Assembly (NCBI GenBank): GCA_964521865.1 | Contig: CAZFTJ010000004.1 | Location: 62,001-126,000 of the forward strand | DNA length: 64,000 bases | From: CAYSRJ01 sp964521865 | Lineage (GTDB): Bacteria; Spirochaetota; B62-G9; DRHN01 | Direction: 5' to 3' | Shown here: in pieces, positions 1-8,827 of the stretch | Position numbering within the stretch: position 1 is the stretch's first letter | Layout: every line of letters starts with the position of its first letter | Program-made: the position numbers and the translations under genes | Notes under the pieces: model-generated | Databases searched by the model: none | The model's input: only the letters and a program-made list of their open reading frames with translations | Told to the model about the DNA's origin: nothing

Positions 1-585
1 AACTCCCAGCGAAATAGCTGCCTCCCGAAGTTCATGAGGTATTCGTTTAAGAGTCTCTTCCGTGGATTTAATAACAAGAGGAACTACCATAATTCCAAGG
101 GCAATACTCCCGGACAGCGCTGAAAAATGGCTCAGAGGGACAACGGCTATTAGCCATGCAAAAATACCAATTACGATGGATGGTGTACCCTGAAGAATAT
201 CGGTACTCAGCCGTATGCAGTATGAAAGCCGGGAATCCGGAAACTCGGATATAAAGATTCCTCCAAAAACAGCAAGAGGAACAGACAGAATGAGAGCAAC
301 AATCAAAATGATACCGGATCCGACAAGAGCATTAAGAATTCCCCCTCCACTCTCCCCAACAGGTTTCGGCAATTTCGTAATAAAATCCAAACTTATAGAG
401 GATACTCCGTTGACAAGAAGGTAAAATAGAATAAAACCAAGCGGTATCACAACCATGAATGAAATCGAAAATATAATTATGCCCGAAAGCTTATTTTTGA
501 AAATCCTCTTTCCAATAGATTTCTCATCTCCAAGAATCTCCGCAAGATAGGCAGTGTTTAATTTTCTTTGAGTTTCTCCACTCAT
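1..585 (-). CDS. pstA: Phosphate ABC transporter permease PstA (partial, C-terminus off the window)
   Basis: Inner-membrane permease of the high-affinity phosphate importer PstSCAB. The ATG at 585 overlaps the pstC stop as ATGA, which implies translational coupling. The visible 195 residues begin MSGETQRKLNTAYLAEIL, then a hydrophobic helix (GIIIFSISFMVVIPLGFILF) and a permease stretch containing ILQGTPSIVIGIFAWL, which matches the PstA/PstC pattern of a small-residue loop followed by PSIVxGxF. The reading frame is still open at base 1. pstB would be expected beyond the window edge. Identity is very secure from the pstS-pstC-pstA order. Confidence 0.93.
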   Translation of the reverse strand, partial: MSGETQRKLNTAYLAEILGDEKSIGKRIFKNKLSGIIIFSISFMVVIPLGFILFYLLVNGVSSISLDFITKLPKPVGESGGGILNALVGSGIILIVALILSVPLAVFGGIFISEFPDSRLSYCIRLSTDILQGTPSIVIGIFAWLIAVVPLSHFSALSGSIALGIMVVPLVIKSTEETLKRIPHELREAAISLGV

Positions 586-1472
586 TCGCTTGTGTCCTTT
601 TTTTCAAACCGCTTCATTATAAGCCTTCCTATGAAATTTATTATTGCGGTTACTACAAATAGAAGCAGGCCCAGCTCGATGAGCGACGACAGATACAGGG
701 AGCTTACCGCTTCGGTAAATTCATTTGCTATAACCGAAGCCATAGTGTTTCCGGGGGCAAAAATATTGAGAGAGAGCTTGTTTGTATTCCCTATAACCAT
801 GGTTACCGCCATTGTCTCTCCAAGAGCTCTGCCCAGAGCAAGAAGTATTCCAGCGAAGATACCCGAGCTTGAAAAGGGAATGATGACTCTCCTGATAACT
901 TCCCAGTGAGTTCCTCCAAGAGAATAGGCGGCTTCTTTAATATCCCCGGGAACCATACTCATAACCTCCCTTGCCATCGTTGAGGCATAGGGAATAATCA
1001 TAACAGCTAAAATTATCGATGCAGATAGAATACTTACCCCATAGGGAGGAATTCCAGTTTCCAGTTCCAGTTTTCTGATCAGCGGAACAAGTACTAAAAG
1101 CCCCCAAAAGCCGTATATAACGGATGGTATCCCCGCAAGCAGCTCGACCGCACTTTTTAAAACAGTTTTGGCTATCCCTTCTTTCATATACTCACTTAAT
1201 ACAAGCGCAACGGAAAATGAAAACGGAAAAGCAATTATCAGGGCAATAAAACTTGTTATAAGTGTTCCCGTGAGGAAAGGTAACGCTCCATAGACCTCTC
1301 GAACCGGATCCCATGTTTGTCCGAAAACAAAACGTATACCATAGGTCCGGATTGCAGGAATGGAGCGAAAAACAAGAGTCATTAATAAAAGCGACGGAAT
1401 TATTAAAACAACGATCCCGGTAAGTTTAAGGAAACCCTTGAATACCTTTTCAGTAATTATATCTTTATTCAT
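582..1472 (-). CDS. pstC: Phosphate ABC transporter permease PstC
   Basis: Integral membrane subunit of the phosphate importer, pairing with PstA. The 296 residues are the usual PstC length. About six hydrophobic helices are visible, starting with LTGIVVLIIPSLLLMTLVF, and the family motif LLAGIPSVIYGFWGLLVLVP is followed by the cytoplasmic ATPase-contact loop (EAAYSLGGTHWEVIRRVIIP). It lies 69 bp after pstS, separated by a strong hairpin, and shares 4 bp with pstA. The hairpin probably lowers permease expression relative to the binding protein. Confidence 0.95.
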   Translation of the reverse strand: MNKDIITEKVFKGFLKLTGIVVLIIPSLLLMTLVFRSIPAIRTYGIRFVFGQTWDPVREVYGALPFLTGTLITSFIALIIAFPFSFSVALVLSEYMKEGIAKTVLKSAVELLAGIPSVIYGFWGLLVLVPLIRKLELETGIPPYGVSILSASIILAVMIIPYASTMAREVMSMVPGDIKEAAYSLGGTHWEVIRRVIIPFSSSGIFAGILLALGRALGETMAVTMVIGNTNKLSLNIFAPGNTMASVIANEFTEAVSSLYLSSLIELGLLLFVVTAIINFIGRLIMKRFEKKDTSE

Positions 1473-1492
1473 TATTTATTTTGTCTCCGAAC

Positions 1493-1523
1493 ACACACCC
1501 ATGGGCAAAGCCTATGGGTGTGT
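1493..1523 (-). terminator. Intercistronic hairpin between pstS and pstC
   Basis: The arms ACACACCCATGGGC and GCCTATGGGTGTGT pair over 14 bp with one G-T wobble and an AAA loop. It sits in the 69-bp gap between the pstS stop and the pstC start. On the minus strand it is followed by an AT-rich stretch but not a clean T-run, so it is more likely an attenuator or an mRNA-stabilising 3' end for pstS than a full terminator. Binding-protein genes in ABC operons commonly have such elements. Confidence 0.75.
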
Positions 1524-1541
1524 TATGTTCGGTTCCAGGTT

Positions 1542-2636
1542 TTATTTAAAATCTACGGATTTCCCGTCGTATGTTACACTGTTTATAATTACTTCTGCTT
1601 TTTTTACAGCTGCAGCGGGAAGCGGTGCATAGTGTAATGGTTCGGAATATTGCTGACCTTCATGTTCGGCAAACCAGACAAGTTTCAAAAGTTCCTTTGC
1701 CCTATCCAGGCTTCTGTCACCATAGCTCTGCTCTTTGTAGAAAATCAACCAGGTGAAACCACTGATGGGATATCCATCTGAAGCTTCGGTATTTGTTATG
1801 GAGACACGCGTATCTGCAGGCAAACGTACATTTGCCGCTTTACTTACACTTTCAATCGACGGCTTTATGAAATTACCGGATTTATTCTCAACATTTCCTA
1901 CCGACATACTGTTCTGAAGAGCATAGATGAGCTCAACGTATCCGATTGCACCGGGCGTTTGTTTTACAATACCTGCAACGCCGGGATTGCCTTTCCCCCC
2001 CAAGCCTACAGGCCAGTTGAGAGACTTCCCCCGTCCAACACGTGCTTTCCATTCGGGACTCACCTTTGTAAGGTAGTCGCTGAATATGAAAGTAGTTCCG
2101 CTGCCGTCAGATCGGTGAGCTACAACTATTTCCCGGTCAGGAAGCGATATCCCGCTGTTTACTTTCTGAATCCGGGGATCATTCCATTTAACAATCTCTC
2201 CAAGAAAGATTCCGGCAATAATTTCAGAAGTAAAATTGAGAGTTGGAGCTCCATCAAGATTGTATGTTACCGTTACAGCACCCATACATGTCGGCACATG
2301 GAGAATTTCTCCCTCTGCTTTTGCAAGATCGTCATCACCCATAAACGCATCGGTACCGCCAAAATCAACCGTTTTACTGAGAAGCTGACGGATGCCTCCG
2401 CCCGATCCGATTGCCTGATAGTTTACCTTTATTCCGGTTTTTGAATAATAAGCATCAAACATTTTTGAGTAAAAAGGATACGGAAATGTTGCCCCTGCTC
2501 CCAACAATTCACCAACAGTTTTTTCTGCAGCGGGAGTTTCGGCAGACTCCGATTTTACCTCTTTACTTCCACCGGCAAACAGCATACCTGCTGCTGTCAG
2601 CACCATCACCGTACATACAGCAATTTTTTTTACCAT
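1542..2636 (-). CDS. pstS: Phosphate ABC transporter substrate-binding protein PstS
   Basis: Periplasmic phosphate receptor of 364 residues. A signal peptide (MVKKIAVCTVMVLTAAGMLFAGG) is followed by a Ser/Glu/Ala-rich linker. There is no lipobox Cys, and the AGGSKE ending is typical of spirochaete secreted binding proteins. PstS hallmarks are GAGATFPYPFYSKMF near the start of the mature protein, YQAIGSGGGIRQL, and DGSGTTFIFSDYL, which carry the phosphate-contacting residues. The GGAG ribosome site lies 8 nt before the ATG. The gene follows phoR by 250 bp and has its own Pho box, so it can be induced separately from phoBR. Confidence 0.96.
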   Translation of the reverse strand: MVKKIAVCTVMVLTAAGMLFAGGSKEVKSESAETPAAEKTVGELLGAGATFPYPFYSKMFDAYYSKTGIKVNYQAIGSGGGIRQLLSKTVDFGGTDAFMGDDDLAKAEGEILHVPTCMGAVTVTYNLDGAPTLNFTSEIIAGIFLGEIVKWNDPRIQKVNSGISLPDREIVVAHRSDGSGTTFIFSDYLTKVSPEWKARVGRGKSLNWPVGLGGKGNPGVAGIVKQTPGAIGYVELIYALQNSMSVGNVENKSGNFIKPSIESVSKAANVRLPADTRVSITNTEASDGYPISGFTWLIFYKEQSYGDRSLDRAKELLKLVWFAEHEGQQYSEPLHYAPLPAAAVKKAEVIINSVTYDGKSVDFK

Positions 2637-2678
2637 ACTCTTTACTCCAAAGTTTATGTATTGGCCATAAAATAAAGA

Positions 2679-2722
2679 TTGTTTTTTAAAATCTTATTAA
2701 ACTAATGTTAAATTTCAGTTAG
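2679..2722 (-). promoter_or_regulatory. Pho box (four 11-bp direct repeats) upstream of pstS
   Basis: Read on the minus strand, four consecutive 11-mers occur: CTAACTGAAAT, TTAACATTAGT, TTAATAAGATT and TTAAAAAACAA. Each starts with YTAAYW-like bases, with the repeats in exact 11-bp phase. This matches the known PhoB/PhoP-family site of 6-7 bp half-sites separated by 4-5 bp. It ends about 43 bp before the pstS ATG, and a TATTTT-like -10 lies shortly downstream. The response regulator encoded at 4777-5457 is the obvious candidate to bind it. Confidence 0.75.
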
Positions 2723-2886
2723 AAGATACATTTGCAGCCGAATAGTTATCCTTAAACAAGGGAGGACGATAAAAGGTCGAATTAACTGTGACTTTGATAT
2801 AATAAGATAGCTGGCGTATTTTGCTGAAAGAGGATGCTCCTGAAAAATTTTAAAACGATGTCAACCGGGGAAAAGCGGGTCTAATC

Positions 2887-4626
2887 CTAGGGTTGGGCGT
2901 ATGCCGGCAGCCGGACCCTGAACGTTGTTCCTTTGCCTCTGCTGCTTTCGACATCGATGCTGCCGTTATGCAACAGGACGATATGCTTGACTATCGAGAG
3001 GCCGAGGCCCGTACCGCCGAGCCTTCGCGAATGGGACTTGTCCACGGTGTAAAACCGCTCGAATATTCGAGGAAGGTGCTTTTCAGGAATACCGATGCCC
3101 GTATCCGCAACCACAACATCGACGCCTCCGGTGCTCTGAACAGCTTCAATACGTATCTTCCCGTTTTCCGTATACTTCAGCGCATTGTCGATGAGATTTA
3201 TAAAAACCTGCTCAAGCTTAATGGAGTCACCGCGAACAGGTGGGAGCTCCTCAGGAATGCTGTACTCGATGTCAAGTCCCTTCTTTGAAATACGCGCATC
3301 AAACATCTTTGTTATAGTATTAAGCAGCGTTTTGATGTCTACACTCTCAATCTGCAGTTCAAGGCCTTTTTCTTCAAGACCGGAAAGAGTAAGCAGATCT
3401 GCGACAATATTTATGAGCCGGTCCGTATGCCGTTTGATAATATCGAGATACTGCCTGTTCTCCTCATCCATCCCTTCAATCGTCTCCGCATATCCCTTGA
3501 TCGCCGTCAAGGGGGTTCTCAGCTCATGGGAAACGTTTGCCACAAAGTCTCTTTTTATCCGCTCGAGATTCTTAATATCGGTTATATCGTGAAAAATGAG
3601 AACAATCTCCTGTATCGCTGAAATGGGTGATGCGGTTATCTGATAATAGGCATTGCCGATCCACATCTCATCCCGAACCGAAACATTCTCCTCCACAACT
3701 TTTTGGACCAGTTTAATGATTTCGGTTTCACTGAAGGCTTCCCGGAAATAGAGCCCCTTTGCAAGATCTCTTCCGATCTTTCGTTGAGCGCTCCTGTTGC
3801 TGAGCACTATTTTATCTTCTTTGTCCATAACGACGAGCCCGGGTTCCATGGAGGAAATAATATGGTTTAATTCCTCCTTCTGGAAAGAGAGCTCCTTCAT
3901 ATACTTTTTCAGCTGGGCGGTCATATAGTTGTAATTATCTGCAAGCTCCTTTAACTCGTCCCTGCTCTTCAATCGTATCTTCGCATCGAAATCGCCGTCA
4001 GCGACACGTTTCGTACCCATTATCAGCTGCCGTATCGGCTTGATGATCTTTCTTGAAAAAAGGAGGGCAATAATCAGAGACACGGCAATAATAATAATCG
4101 ATATAAGAAATATCCTGAATCTGAGGCTGTTTAACAACCCGCTAATGCTTCGCAGATAGATACTCAGCCGCAACACGCCCAGAATCGTGCCGTTACTTCT
4201 TACGGGAACAGCCACGTAGAGCATCCGGGCTTTCATGGTCGTGCTGTATCGAAGCGACCTTCCGGCGCCTCCATCCAATGCCGCTGCGATTTCAGGCCTG
4301 TTTCTGTGGTTTTCCATCAGAACCGGGTCTTTTTCCGAATCTGCGACCACCGTACCGTCAGCGATAACCAGTGTTATCCGTTTATCGACACGTGCCCCTA
4401 TCCCGTTCACCAGCTCCTGTAAATCTTTGTACCGCCTGTTCTCAAAATAGGGGAGCACCGTTAAAAGAAGCGAATACCCGAGGTTCTCAAGGTCCTGTGC
4501 CAAAGTTTCGATATACTCGTTCTTTATTGTTCTGAATGCGAAGATGAGAAAACAGGAGGACATTAAAATGGTTATGAATAAAAATCCCGTAAATATCTTG
4601 ATAAACAGAGAATTCTTCATACGCAT
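2887..4626 (-). CDS. phoR: PhoR-type phosphate sensor histidine kinase
   Basis: Membrane sensor kinase partnered with the adjacent PhoB. From the ATG at 4626 the protein has 579 residues: TM1 near the start (IFTGFLFITILMSSCFLIF), an extracytoplasmic sensor region of about 150 residues, TM2 (FRIFLISIIIIAVSLIIALLF), HAMP, PAS, HisKA with VANVSHELRTPLTAIKGYAE, and HATPase_c with the N box (DNALKYTENG) and G boxes (DTGIGIP, GGTGLGLSIVKH). The reading frame is open to 4704, but the extra 26 residues are Gly/Arg-rich and the region forms GC-rich hairpins, so the internal start is preferred. Neither start has a strong ribosome site. Confidence 0.9.
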   Translation of the reverse strand: MRMKNSLFIKIFTGFLFITILMSSCFLIFAFRTIKNEYIETLAQDLENLGYSLLLTVLPYFENRRYKDLQELVNGIGARVDKRITLVIADGTVVADSEKDPVLMENHRNRPEIAAALDGGAGRSLRYSTTMKARMLYVAVPVRSNGTILGVLRLSIYLRSISGLLNSLRFRIFLISIIIIAVSLIIALLFSRKIIKPIRQLIMGTKRVADGDFDAKIRLKSRDELKELADNYNYMTAQLKKYMKELSFQKEELNHIISSMEPGLVVMDKEDKIVLSNRSAQRKIGRDLAKGLYFREAFSETEIIKLVQKVVEENVSVRDEMWIGNAYYQITASPISAIQEIVLIFHDITDIKNLERIKRDFVANVSHELRTPLTAIKGYAETIEGMDEENRQYLDIIKRHTDRLINIVADLLTLSGLEEKGLELQIESVDIKTLLNTITKMFDARISKKGLDIEYSIPEELPPVRGDSIKLEQVFINLIDNALKYTENGKIRIEAVQSTGGVDVVVADTGIGIPEKHLPRIFERFYTVDKSHSRRLGGTGLGLSIVKHIVLLHNGSIDVESSRGKGTTFRVRLPAYAQP

Positions 4627-4776
4627 AAAACCGATTGTATGTATATCGGCCCGGCACATGGGGCTCGAAAAACGGCGGCGGCATCCGACCCCGCCGCCCG
4701 GCACCAGGAAGGCGGTCCGAAAGTCCCATTCGGCCGGTTTGCGGCCAGCCGAGCATTCTGAGCAGCGGAAGGTTTC

Positions 4777-5457
4777 TCATACCTCCAGCTTGTATCCCAC
4801 ACCTCGAACATTTTTTATGATCCGTCCGTATTTTCCAAGCTTCTGCCGCAGATGCCGGATATGGACATCGATTGTCCTGTCGATTACGTATTTCTCGCTC
4901 CCCCAGAGCCATTCGAGGATATTGTCCCGGGAAAAAACCCTTCCCGGCTTAGAGGCAAAAAGCTGCAGAATTTTAAATTCCGTTATCGTAAGATCTATTT
5001 TTTTTCCGTGAAGCATGACTGTGTACTGCTGGCTGTCGATATCCAGAAAATTCCCTATATGCACTATTGCCGTTTCTTCTTCCTGTTCCACCCTCCTGAG
5101 CACGGCCTTAACGCGCGAAACGAGCTCTTTCGGGGAAAACGGCTTTGTCACGTAGTCGTCCGCGCCCAATTCGAGTCCGATTATCTTATCGGTTTCCTCC
5201 GCCTTTGCGGTGAGCATAATGATGGGAATAACCCTGTATTTTTCGTCACTCTTGAGACGCTTGCAGATTTCAAGCCCATCCGCGTCGGGAAGCATCAGGT
5301 CCAGAATCAGCAGGTCGGGAATCTCTTTTTTGATATATGTGAAAAATCCTGCTGCATCATGAAACTCCTTCACCGTGAAATTGGATTTTGTCAGGTGGAG
5401 AGCAACGAGGCCGGTTATATCCGTTTCATCGTCAACAACCGCAATTAACCTGCTCAT
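4777..5457 (-). CDS. phoB: PhoB/PhoP-type response regulator (OmpR family)
   Basis: Two-domain response regulator of 226 residues. The receiver domain has the acidic pocket (VVDDE), the phospho-acceptor Asp in LLILDLMLPDADG, the conserved Thr in MLTAKAEE and Lys in DYVTKPFSP. The C-terminal winged helix ends RTIDVHIRHLRQKLG...VRGVGYKLEV, typical of OmpR/PhoB. The start at 5457 is chosen because GGAGG lies 7 nt upstream; an open frame extends to 5499. It is upstream of phoR on the same strand and presumably activates the Pho box before pstS. Confidence 0.93.
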   Translation of the reverse strand: MSRLIAVVDDETDITGLVALHLTKSNFTVKEFHDAAGFFTYIKKEIPDLLILDLMLPDADGLEICKRLKSDEKYRVIPIIMLTAKAEETDKIIGLELGADDYVTKPFSPKELVSRVKAVLRRVEQEEETAIVHIGNFLDIDSQQYTVMLHGKKIDLTITEFKILQLFASKPGRVFSRDNILEWLWGSEKYVIDRTIDVHIRHLRQKLGKYGRIIKNVRGVGYKLEV

Positions 5458-5566
5458 CGAAACCTCCGTTGGTTTTAAAATATAGCCGGGGTTTAACAAG
5501 GCCGGGTATCGGTATGATTATCCACAATGCTTATCGGACGAATATACGGTGATGTATTCCCGCGCC

Positions 5567-6598
5567 CTATCCTGCCCTTCCCGATGAGCCGAACAGGCGT
5601 ATAAAAGCCCTCACGCGCTCTCTGAGCGCGTTAATCGCGGGGGGAAACAGCTTTCGCATATCGGTCTCCTGTGGATTATCGGCCAGCACCTCCCGCAGCG
5701 CTGCCAGGAATGTCGCCTGCAGCTCGGTCGATATATTGACCTTTGATATACCGCACTCGATCGCCTCCTTTATACCCCCCTCGTTTTTTTCAAGCGATAT
5801 CCCATGCACGCGTGCTTCTTCTCCTGATCTGACAACCCCGGATGACCCGTGCAGTACGAGCGGGAGTCCCGCTTTTGATGAAAGTTTTTCGAGATGAGCT
5901 ATATCGAGAGGCTGGACAGCCCCACTCATTCCGTGTATACTGCCGCACGCAACTGCAAGGGAATCACATCCCGTACGGCTCACAAACTCCTCGATCATTT
6001 CAGGATCTGCATAGAGTCTTCGTGTAAGCTCCCTGAATGTTTCGGGAATATCTGCAGAACCATCGAATCCGGACCGTGAAGCCGCAAGCTCCGTGAGGCG
6101 CGGTATCTTTCCGAGCTCGCCCTCTACCGGCACACCGCAGGCGTGGGATAGCTCGACGACCCGTGCCGTTTGGTGCACATTTTCTTCAAACGCGTCCCTC
6201 GACTGCACTTTCTCACGGATGGTCTCGAAATCAGGAGCCCGATCTCCGCTCTCACGAATATACCTGTTCAGGTGCAGTTCGGTACCGTCGAACATGAGAG
6301 AGGTAAACCCCGCCCGCAGGCACCGCAGACAAACACCGATGTCCTTTCCGTGATCGAGATGAAGCACTACCGGAACACTCGTCTGTTCGGCTTTTGTTTT
6401 GACCATACCGGCCGCTTCTTCAGTCCCCGCATACCCGAGTGTTCCCATACTCACCTGCACGACAACGGGTGCACCTTCCTCCTCTGCGGCATCGATAATT
6501 GCATGCGCCGTCTCCAGGTTGTGCGCATTGAATGCTCCCACCGCATAGTGACGGGTATACGCATCCTGCAGTATAGCACTGCTTGTAACAAGGGGCAT
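5567..6598 (-). CDS. Class II ketose-bisphosphate aldolase (FbaA/GatY/KbaY family)
   Basis: Zinc-dependent aldolase that would cleave fructose- or tagatose-1,6-bisphosphate-like sugars to triose phosphates. Visible motifs are FNAHNLETAHAIIDAAEE, the zinc His in LHLDHGKD, VEGELGKI, FVSRTGCDSLAVACGSIHG, LVLHGSSGV and VNISTELQATF. The start at 6598 is set by an AGGA site 8 nt upstream. The 343 residues exceed the usual 280-310 because of an insertion of roughly 28 residues after MFDGTEL and before the usual FEENV segment. The exact sugar specificity cannot be read from the sequence. It does not obviously belong to the pho genes downstream. Confidence 0.85.
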   Translation of the reverse strand: MPLVTSSAILQDAYTRHYAVGAFNAHNLETAHAIIDAAEEEGAPVVVQVSMGTLGYAGTEEAAGMVKTKAEQTSVPVVLHLDHGKDIGVCLRCLRAGFTSLMFDGTELHLNRYIRESGDRAPDFETIREKVQSRDAFEENVHQTARVVELSHACGVPVEGELGKIPRLTELAASRSGFDGSADIPETFRELTRRLYADPEMIEEFVSRTGCDSLAVACGSIHGMSGAVQPLDIAHLEKLSSKAGLPLVLHGSSGVVRSGEEARVHGISLEKNEGGIKEAIECGISKVNISTELQATFLAALREVLADNPQETDMRKLFPPAINALRERVRAFIRLFGSSGRAG

Positions 6599-6645
6599 AT
6601 CTATTCCTCTCGGGAGCTCTGCATAACGCCGCCGATCATTCATGT

Positions 6646-6680
6646 TGCCAGGACGCTTTGCATCCGGATAATGTCGGCAG
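6646..6680 (-). repeat. Copy of the dispersed hairpin repeat
   Basis: On the minus strand it reads CTGCCGACATTATCCGGATG then CAAAGCGTCCTGG, sharing the core CGACATTATCCGGATGCAAA with copies near 22977, 38509 and 62855. It lies between the aldolase start (6598) and the barrel-protein stop (6798). Confidence 0.6.
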
Positions 6681-6797
6681 TGCAAGCACAAAGATTTGTC
6701 GACAAATCCGGTTGAGCGGGCATAAACCACGTTTTCGTGTCGCGGAAAACATGAAGCCTGACGGCAGTATTCATAATGCAGAGCCGCACCATCAATT

Positions 6798-8585
6798 TTA
6801 AAACGAATACTGATTAATAATATATACGGTGAAACCTCTGTCGTCTATATCCCGGAAGTCGAACGTATACCTGAATTTTACACCTGCTGAAAAATCAGGA
6901 AAGAAGTCTCTCATAAAGACTAATGAACCGGCAAGTCCCGTTCCGTTCAAGGCGGCAGGAATAAAAGACCATCTGTCAAGCGGCCGCTCATAGGGATAGA
7001 TGCTAGCGTACCTGCTTTCACTGATATTGTAGTAGATGAGCTCTGCAGAGGAAGACTGCCTTTTGTCCCTGTACAGGAGAGCCGAAGATATTCCTGTTCC
7101 CGTATAGGCACGCGCTTCAAAGGGTCCGCCGAATCTGTTTTCCAGCACATACTGCATCGAAAGATGATTTGAAAGCGCATGCCGCAGAGAAAATTTGGAG
7201 GACAGTTTCCAAGAAAGCGACTCCGGTGCGTAGTAGTAATGATCGATTATTTCTGCGCTCTGCTTTAACTTGAGCATAAGAGAATCGGAGAGCGGAAAGT
7301 CGATCCTCTGTGTGTATGACAGCCCTCTCTCTAAATCTCCGGAGTACTCTGTTGAAGACAGCTCGCCGTATACGTACAGCCAGTGGACAAAACGTCTGTC
7401 GTCTTTTCCGTACTGAATCCCTGCTAGACAAACGGCACTATTATTTATTCCTTCAGGATATTCCTGACCGTGCGGATTCACGAGCGTCGCCGGAAGGTAC
7501 TGTCCCCAGAGGATAATCCCGGCGTTGCGCACCTTCTTTCTCGCGCCTCCTGAAAAACCGACCGCAGATATGAAATTTCCGCTGAACTCCTCGTAATAGG
7601 AGAGGCTCCGGTAAAAGGTGCCGGCGATTTCACCGAAGATTTCGAACGGCTCATACAGCTTGAAGTAGGTATGTGCCGACCAGTACTGCTTTCCCCTGAA
7701 ATAAAACGATGTCTTGTCATCCTCTCCTGGGTCAAAATTATAATACGGATCAATGAGCCTGTTATAGCTGGAAAAGCTTACGGTGCATCCGGCCTTGAAC
7801 AGCTCGGTCTTCGAAGAGAGATTCAGCCCGCCGATAACTTCCGATAGATTGTTTCTCTTTTCACGATCACCGGCAGTCTCATAATCCGGTTCATCCCCCA
7901 CCGCGGAAAAAATATTATTTTTGCAGGAATAGGCATCCCCGAACGCGTCCTTTCTGCCTGTAAAATCGTCCTCATCATCCTCGTTTATTATTCCATCGGA
8001 GTCGTTGTCGTTATACTGATAATAGCTGCTTTCTCCTGCAGTGCAGTCGAATCTGTTCATGCTGAGAAACGGTCTCACCTTGAATAGATGCCGCTCGTAC
8101 TCGAGGGCAATCCCCTCCAGAACAACGGCCTTCGAGGGTGAGCCGGCTGGATAGATTCCGTCGCGATAGCGTGCAAGGTCGTAGTAGGGGTTTGAGAGAA
8201 TGATCGGAAAAGAGCCTCCGTATAAAATCCCCTGGCCGAATTTCGGATAATAATTGCCGAGTATAATCCTGTTCAACTTAAAGCGGTTTTTCAAGAGAAC
8301 GTAGAAGCTGCCGTTTTCATAGAGGCCGTTCTCCGAATCCGTGAGATATCCCTCCGGATAATAACCGCTCTCGCCAGAGCCCTTTACAAGAGATATATTC
8401 ACAGATATATTTTCAGATGGAACGGAATAAAAGCCGTAGTACAGGTAGAGATTCGTATAGTTGAATGCGGAATGGGAGGGATAGTAGCTCCTGAACGTAA
8501 ACCTTCCGTCTGCCGCAACACCGGCAGCCGGCATGAATAAACAGCAGACCACGTATAGAAAGCAAAAAAAATGACATCTCTTCAT
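6798..8585 (-). CDS. Predicted outer-membrane beta-barrel protein with a Ca-binding-like acidic insertion
   Basis: Unrecognised exported protein of 595 residues from the ATG at 8585, with GGAGG 6 nt upstream. An N-terminal signal peptide (FFCFLYVVCCLFMPAAGVAA) is followed by many alternating aromatic/polar strands, and the last residue is Phe, as in proteins inserted by the BAM machinery. The stretch ILGNYYPKFGQGILYGGSFP resembles barrel segments found in large hypothetical outer-membrane proteins of several phyla. Around residues 195-220 an acidic loop (DNDSDGIINEDDEDD) resembles a thrombospondin type 3/EF-hand calcium motif. Function is unknown; it may be a channel or surface protein. Confidence 0.7.
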   Translation of the reverse strand: MKRCHFFCFLYVVCCLFMPAAGVAADGRFTFRSYYPSHSAFNYTNLYLYYGFYSVPSENISVNISLVKGSGESGYYPEGYLTDSENGLYENGSFYVLLKNRFKLNRIILGNYYPKFGQGILYGGSFPIILSNPYYDLARYRDGIYPAGSPSKAVVLEGIALEYERHLFKVRPFLSMNRFDCTAGESSYYQYNDNDSDGIINEDDEDDFTGRKDAFGDAYSCKNNIFSAVGDEPDYETAGDREKRNNLSEVIGGLNLSSKTELFKAGCTVSFSSYNRLIDPYYNFDPGEDDKTSFYFRGKQYWSAHTYFKLYEPFEIFGEIAGTFYRSLSYYEEFSGNFISAVGFSGGARKKVRNAGIILWGQYLPATLVNPHGQEYPEGINNSAVCLAGIQYGKDDRRFVHWLYVYGELSSTEYSGDLERGLSYTQRIDFPLSDSLMLKLKQSAEIIDHYYYAPESLSWKLSSKFSLRHALSNHLSMQYVLENRFGGPFEARAYTGTGISSALLYRDKRQSSSAELIYYNISESRYASIYPYERPLDRWSFIPAALNGTGLAGSLVFMRDFFPDFSAGVKFRYTFDFRDIDDRGFTVYIINQYSF

Positions 8586-8766
8586 CGACGACCTCCACAG
8601 AACTTCATCCCTCCAGGTTCGGCCATTATAACACATACATTTGAACGGTTCAATGTGTTTATTTCAATTTTTATCTTTATATAAATTATTAACAACGACG
8701 AACAACCGTGGTACGGAGAAACGGAAAATTCATTCCAATAATTGCACAAATAAATTTTTAGCACTA

Positions 8767-8794
8767 TTGACATTTATTTGAAAAAAGATATAAT
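8767..8794 (+). promoter_or_regulatory. Sigma-70-type promoter for the OmpA-like gene
   Basis: TTGACA (8767-8772) and TATAAT (8789-8794) are both perfect consensus with 16 bp between them. The element lies in the divergent gap 8586-8827 and about 30 bp before the ATG at 8828. Confidence 0.8.
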
Positions 8795-8827
8795 AAATTC
8801 AGCTCAATATATGGAGGTAACGAAAAA

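Noticed and set aside
4627..4704. Upstream start of phoR at 4704
   Set aside because: The extra residues are Gly/Arg-rich, come from hairpin-forming GC-rich DNA, and precede the typical first membrane helix by too much.
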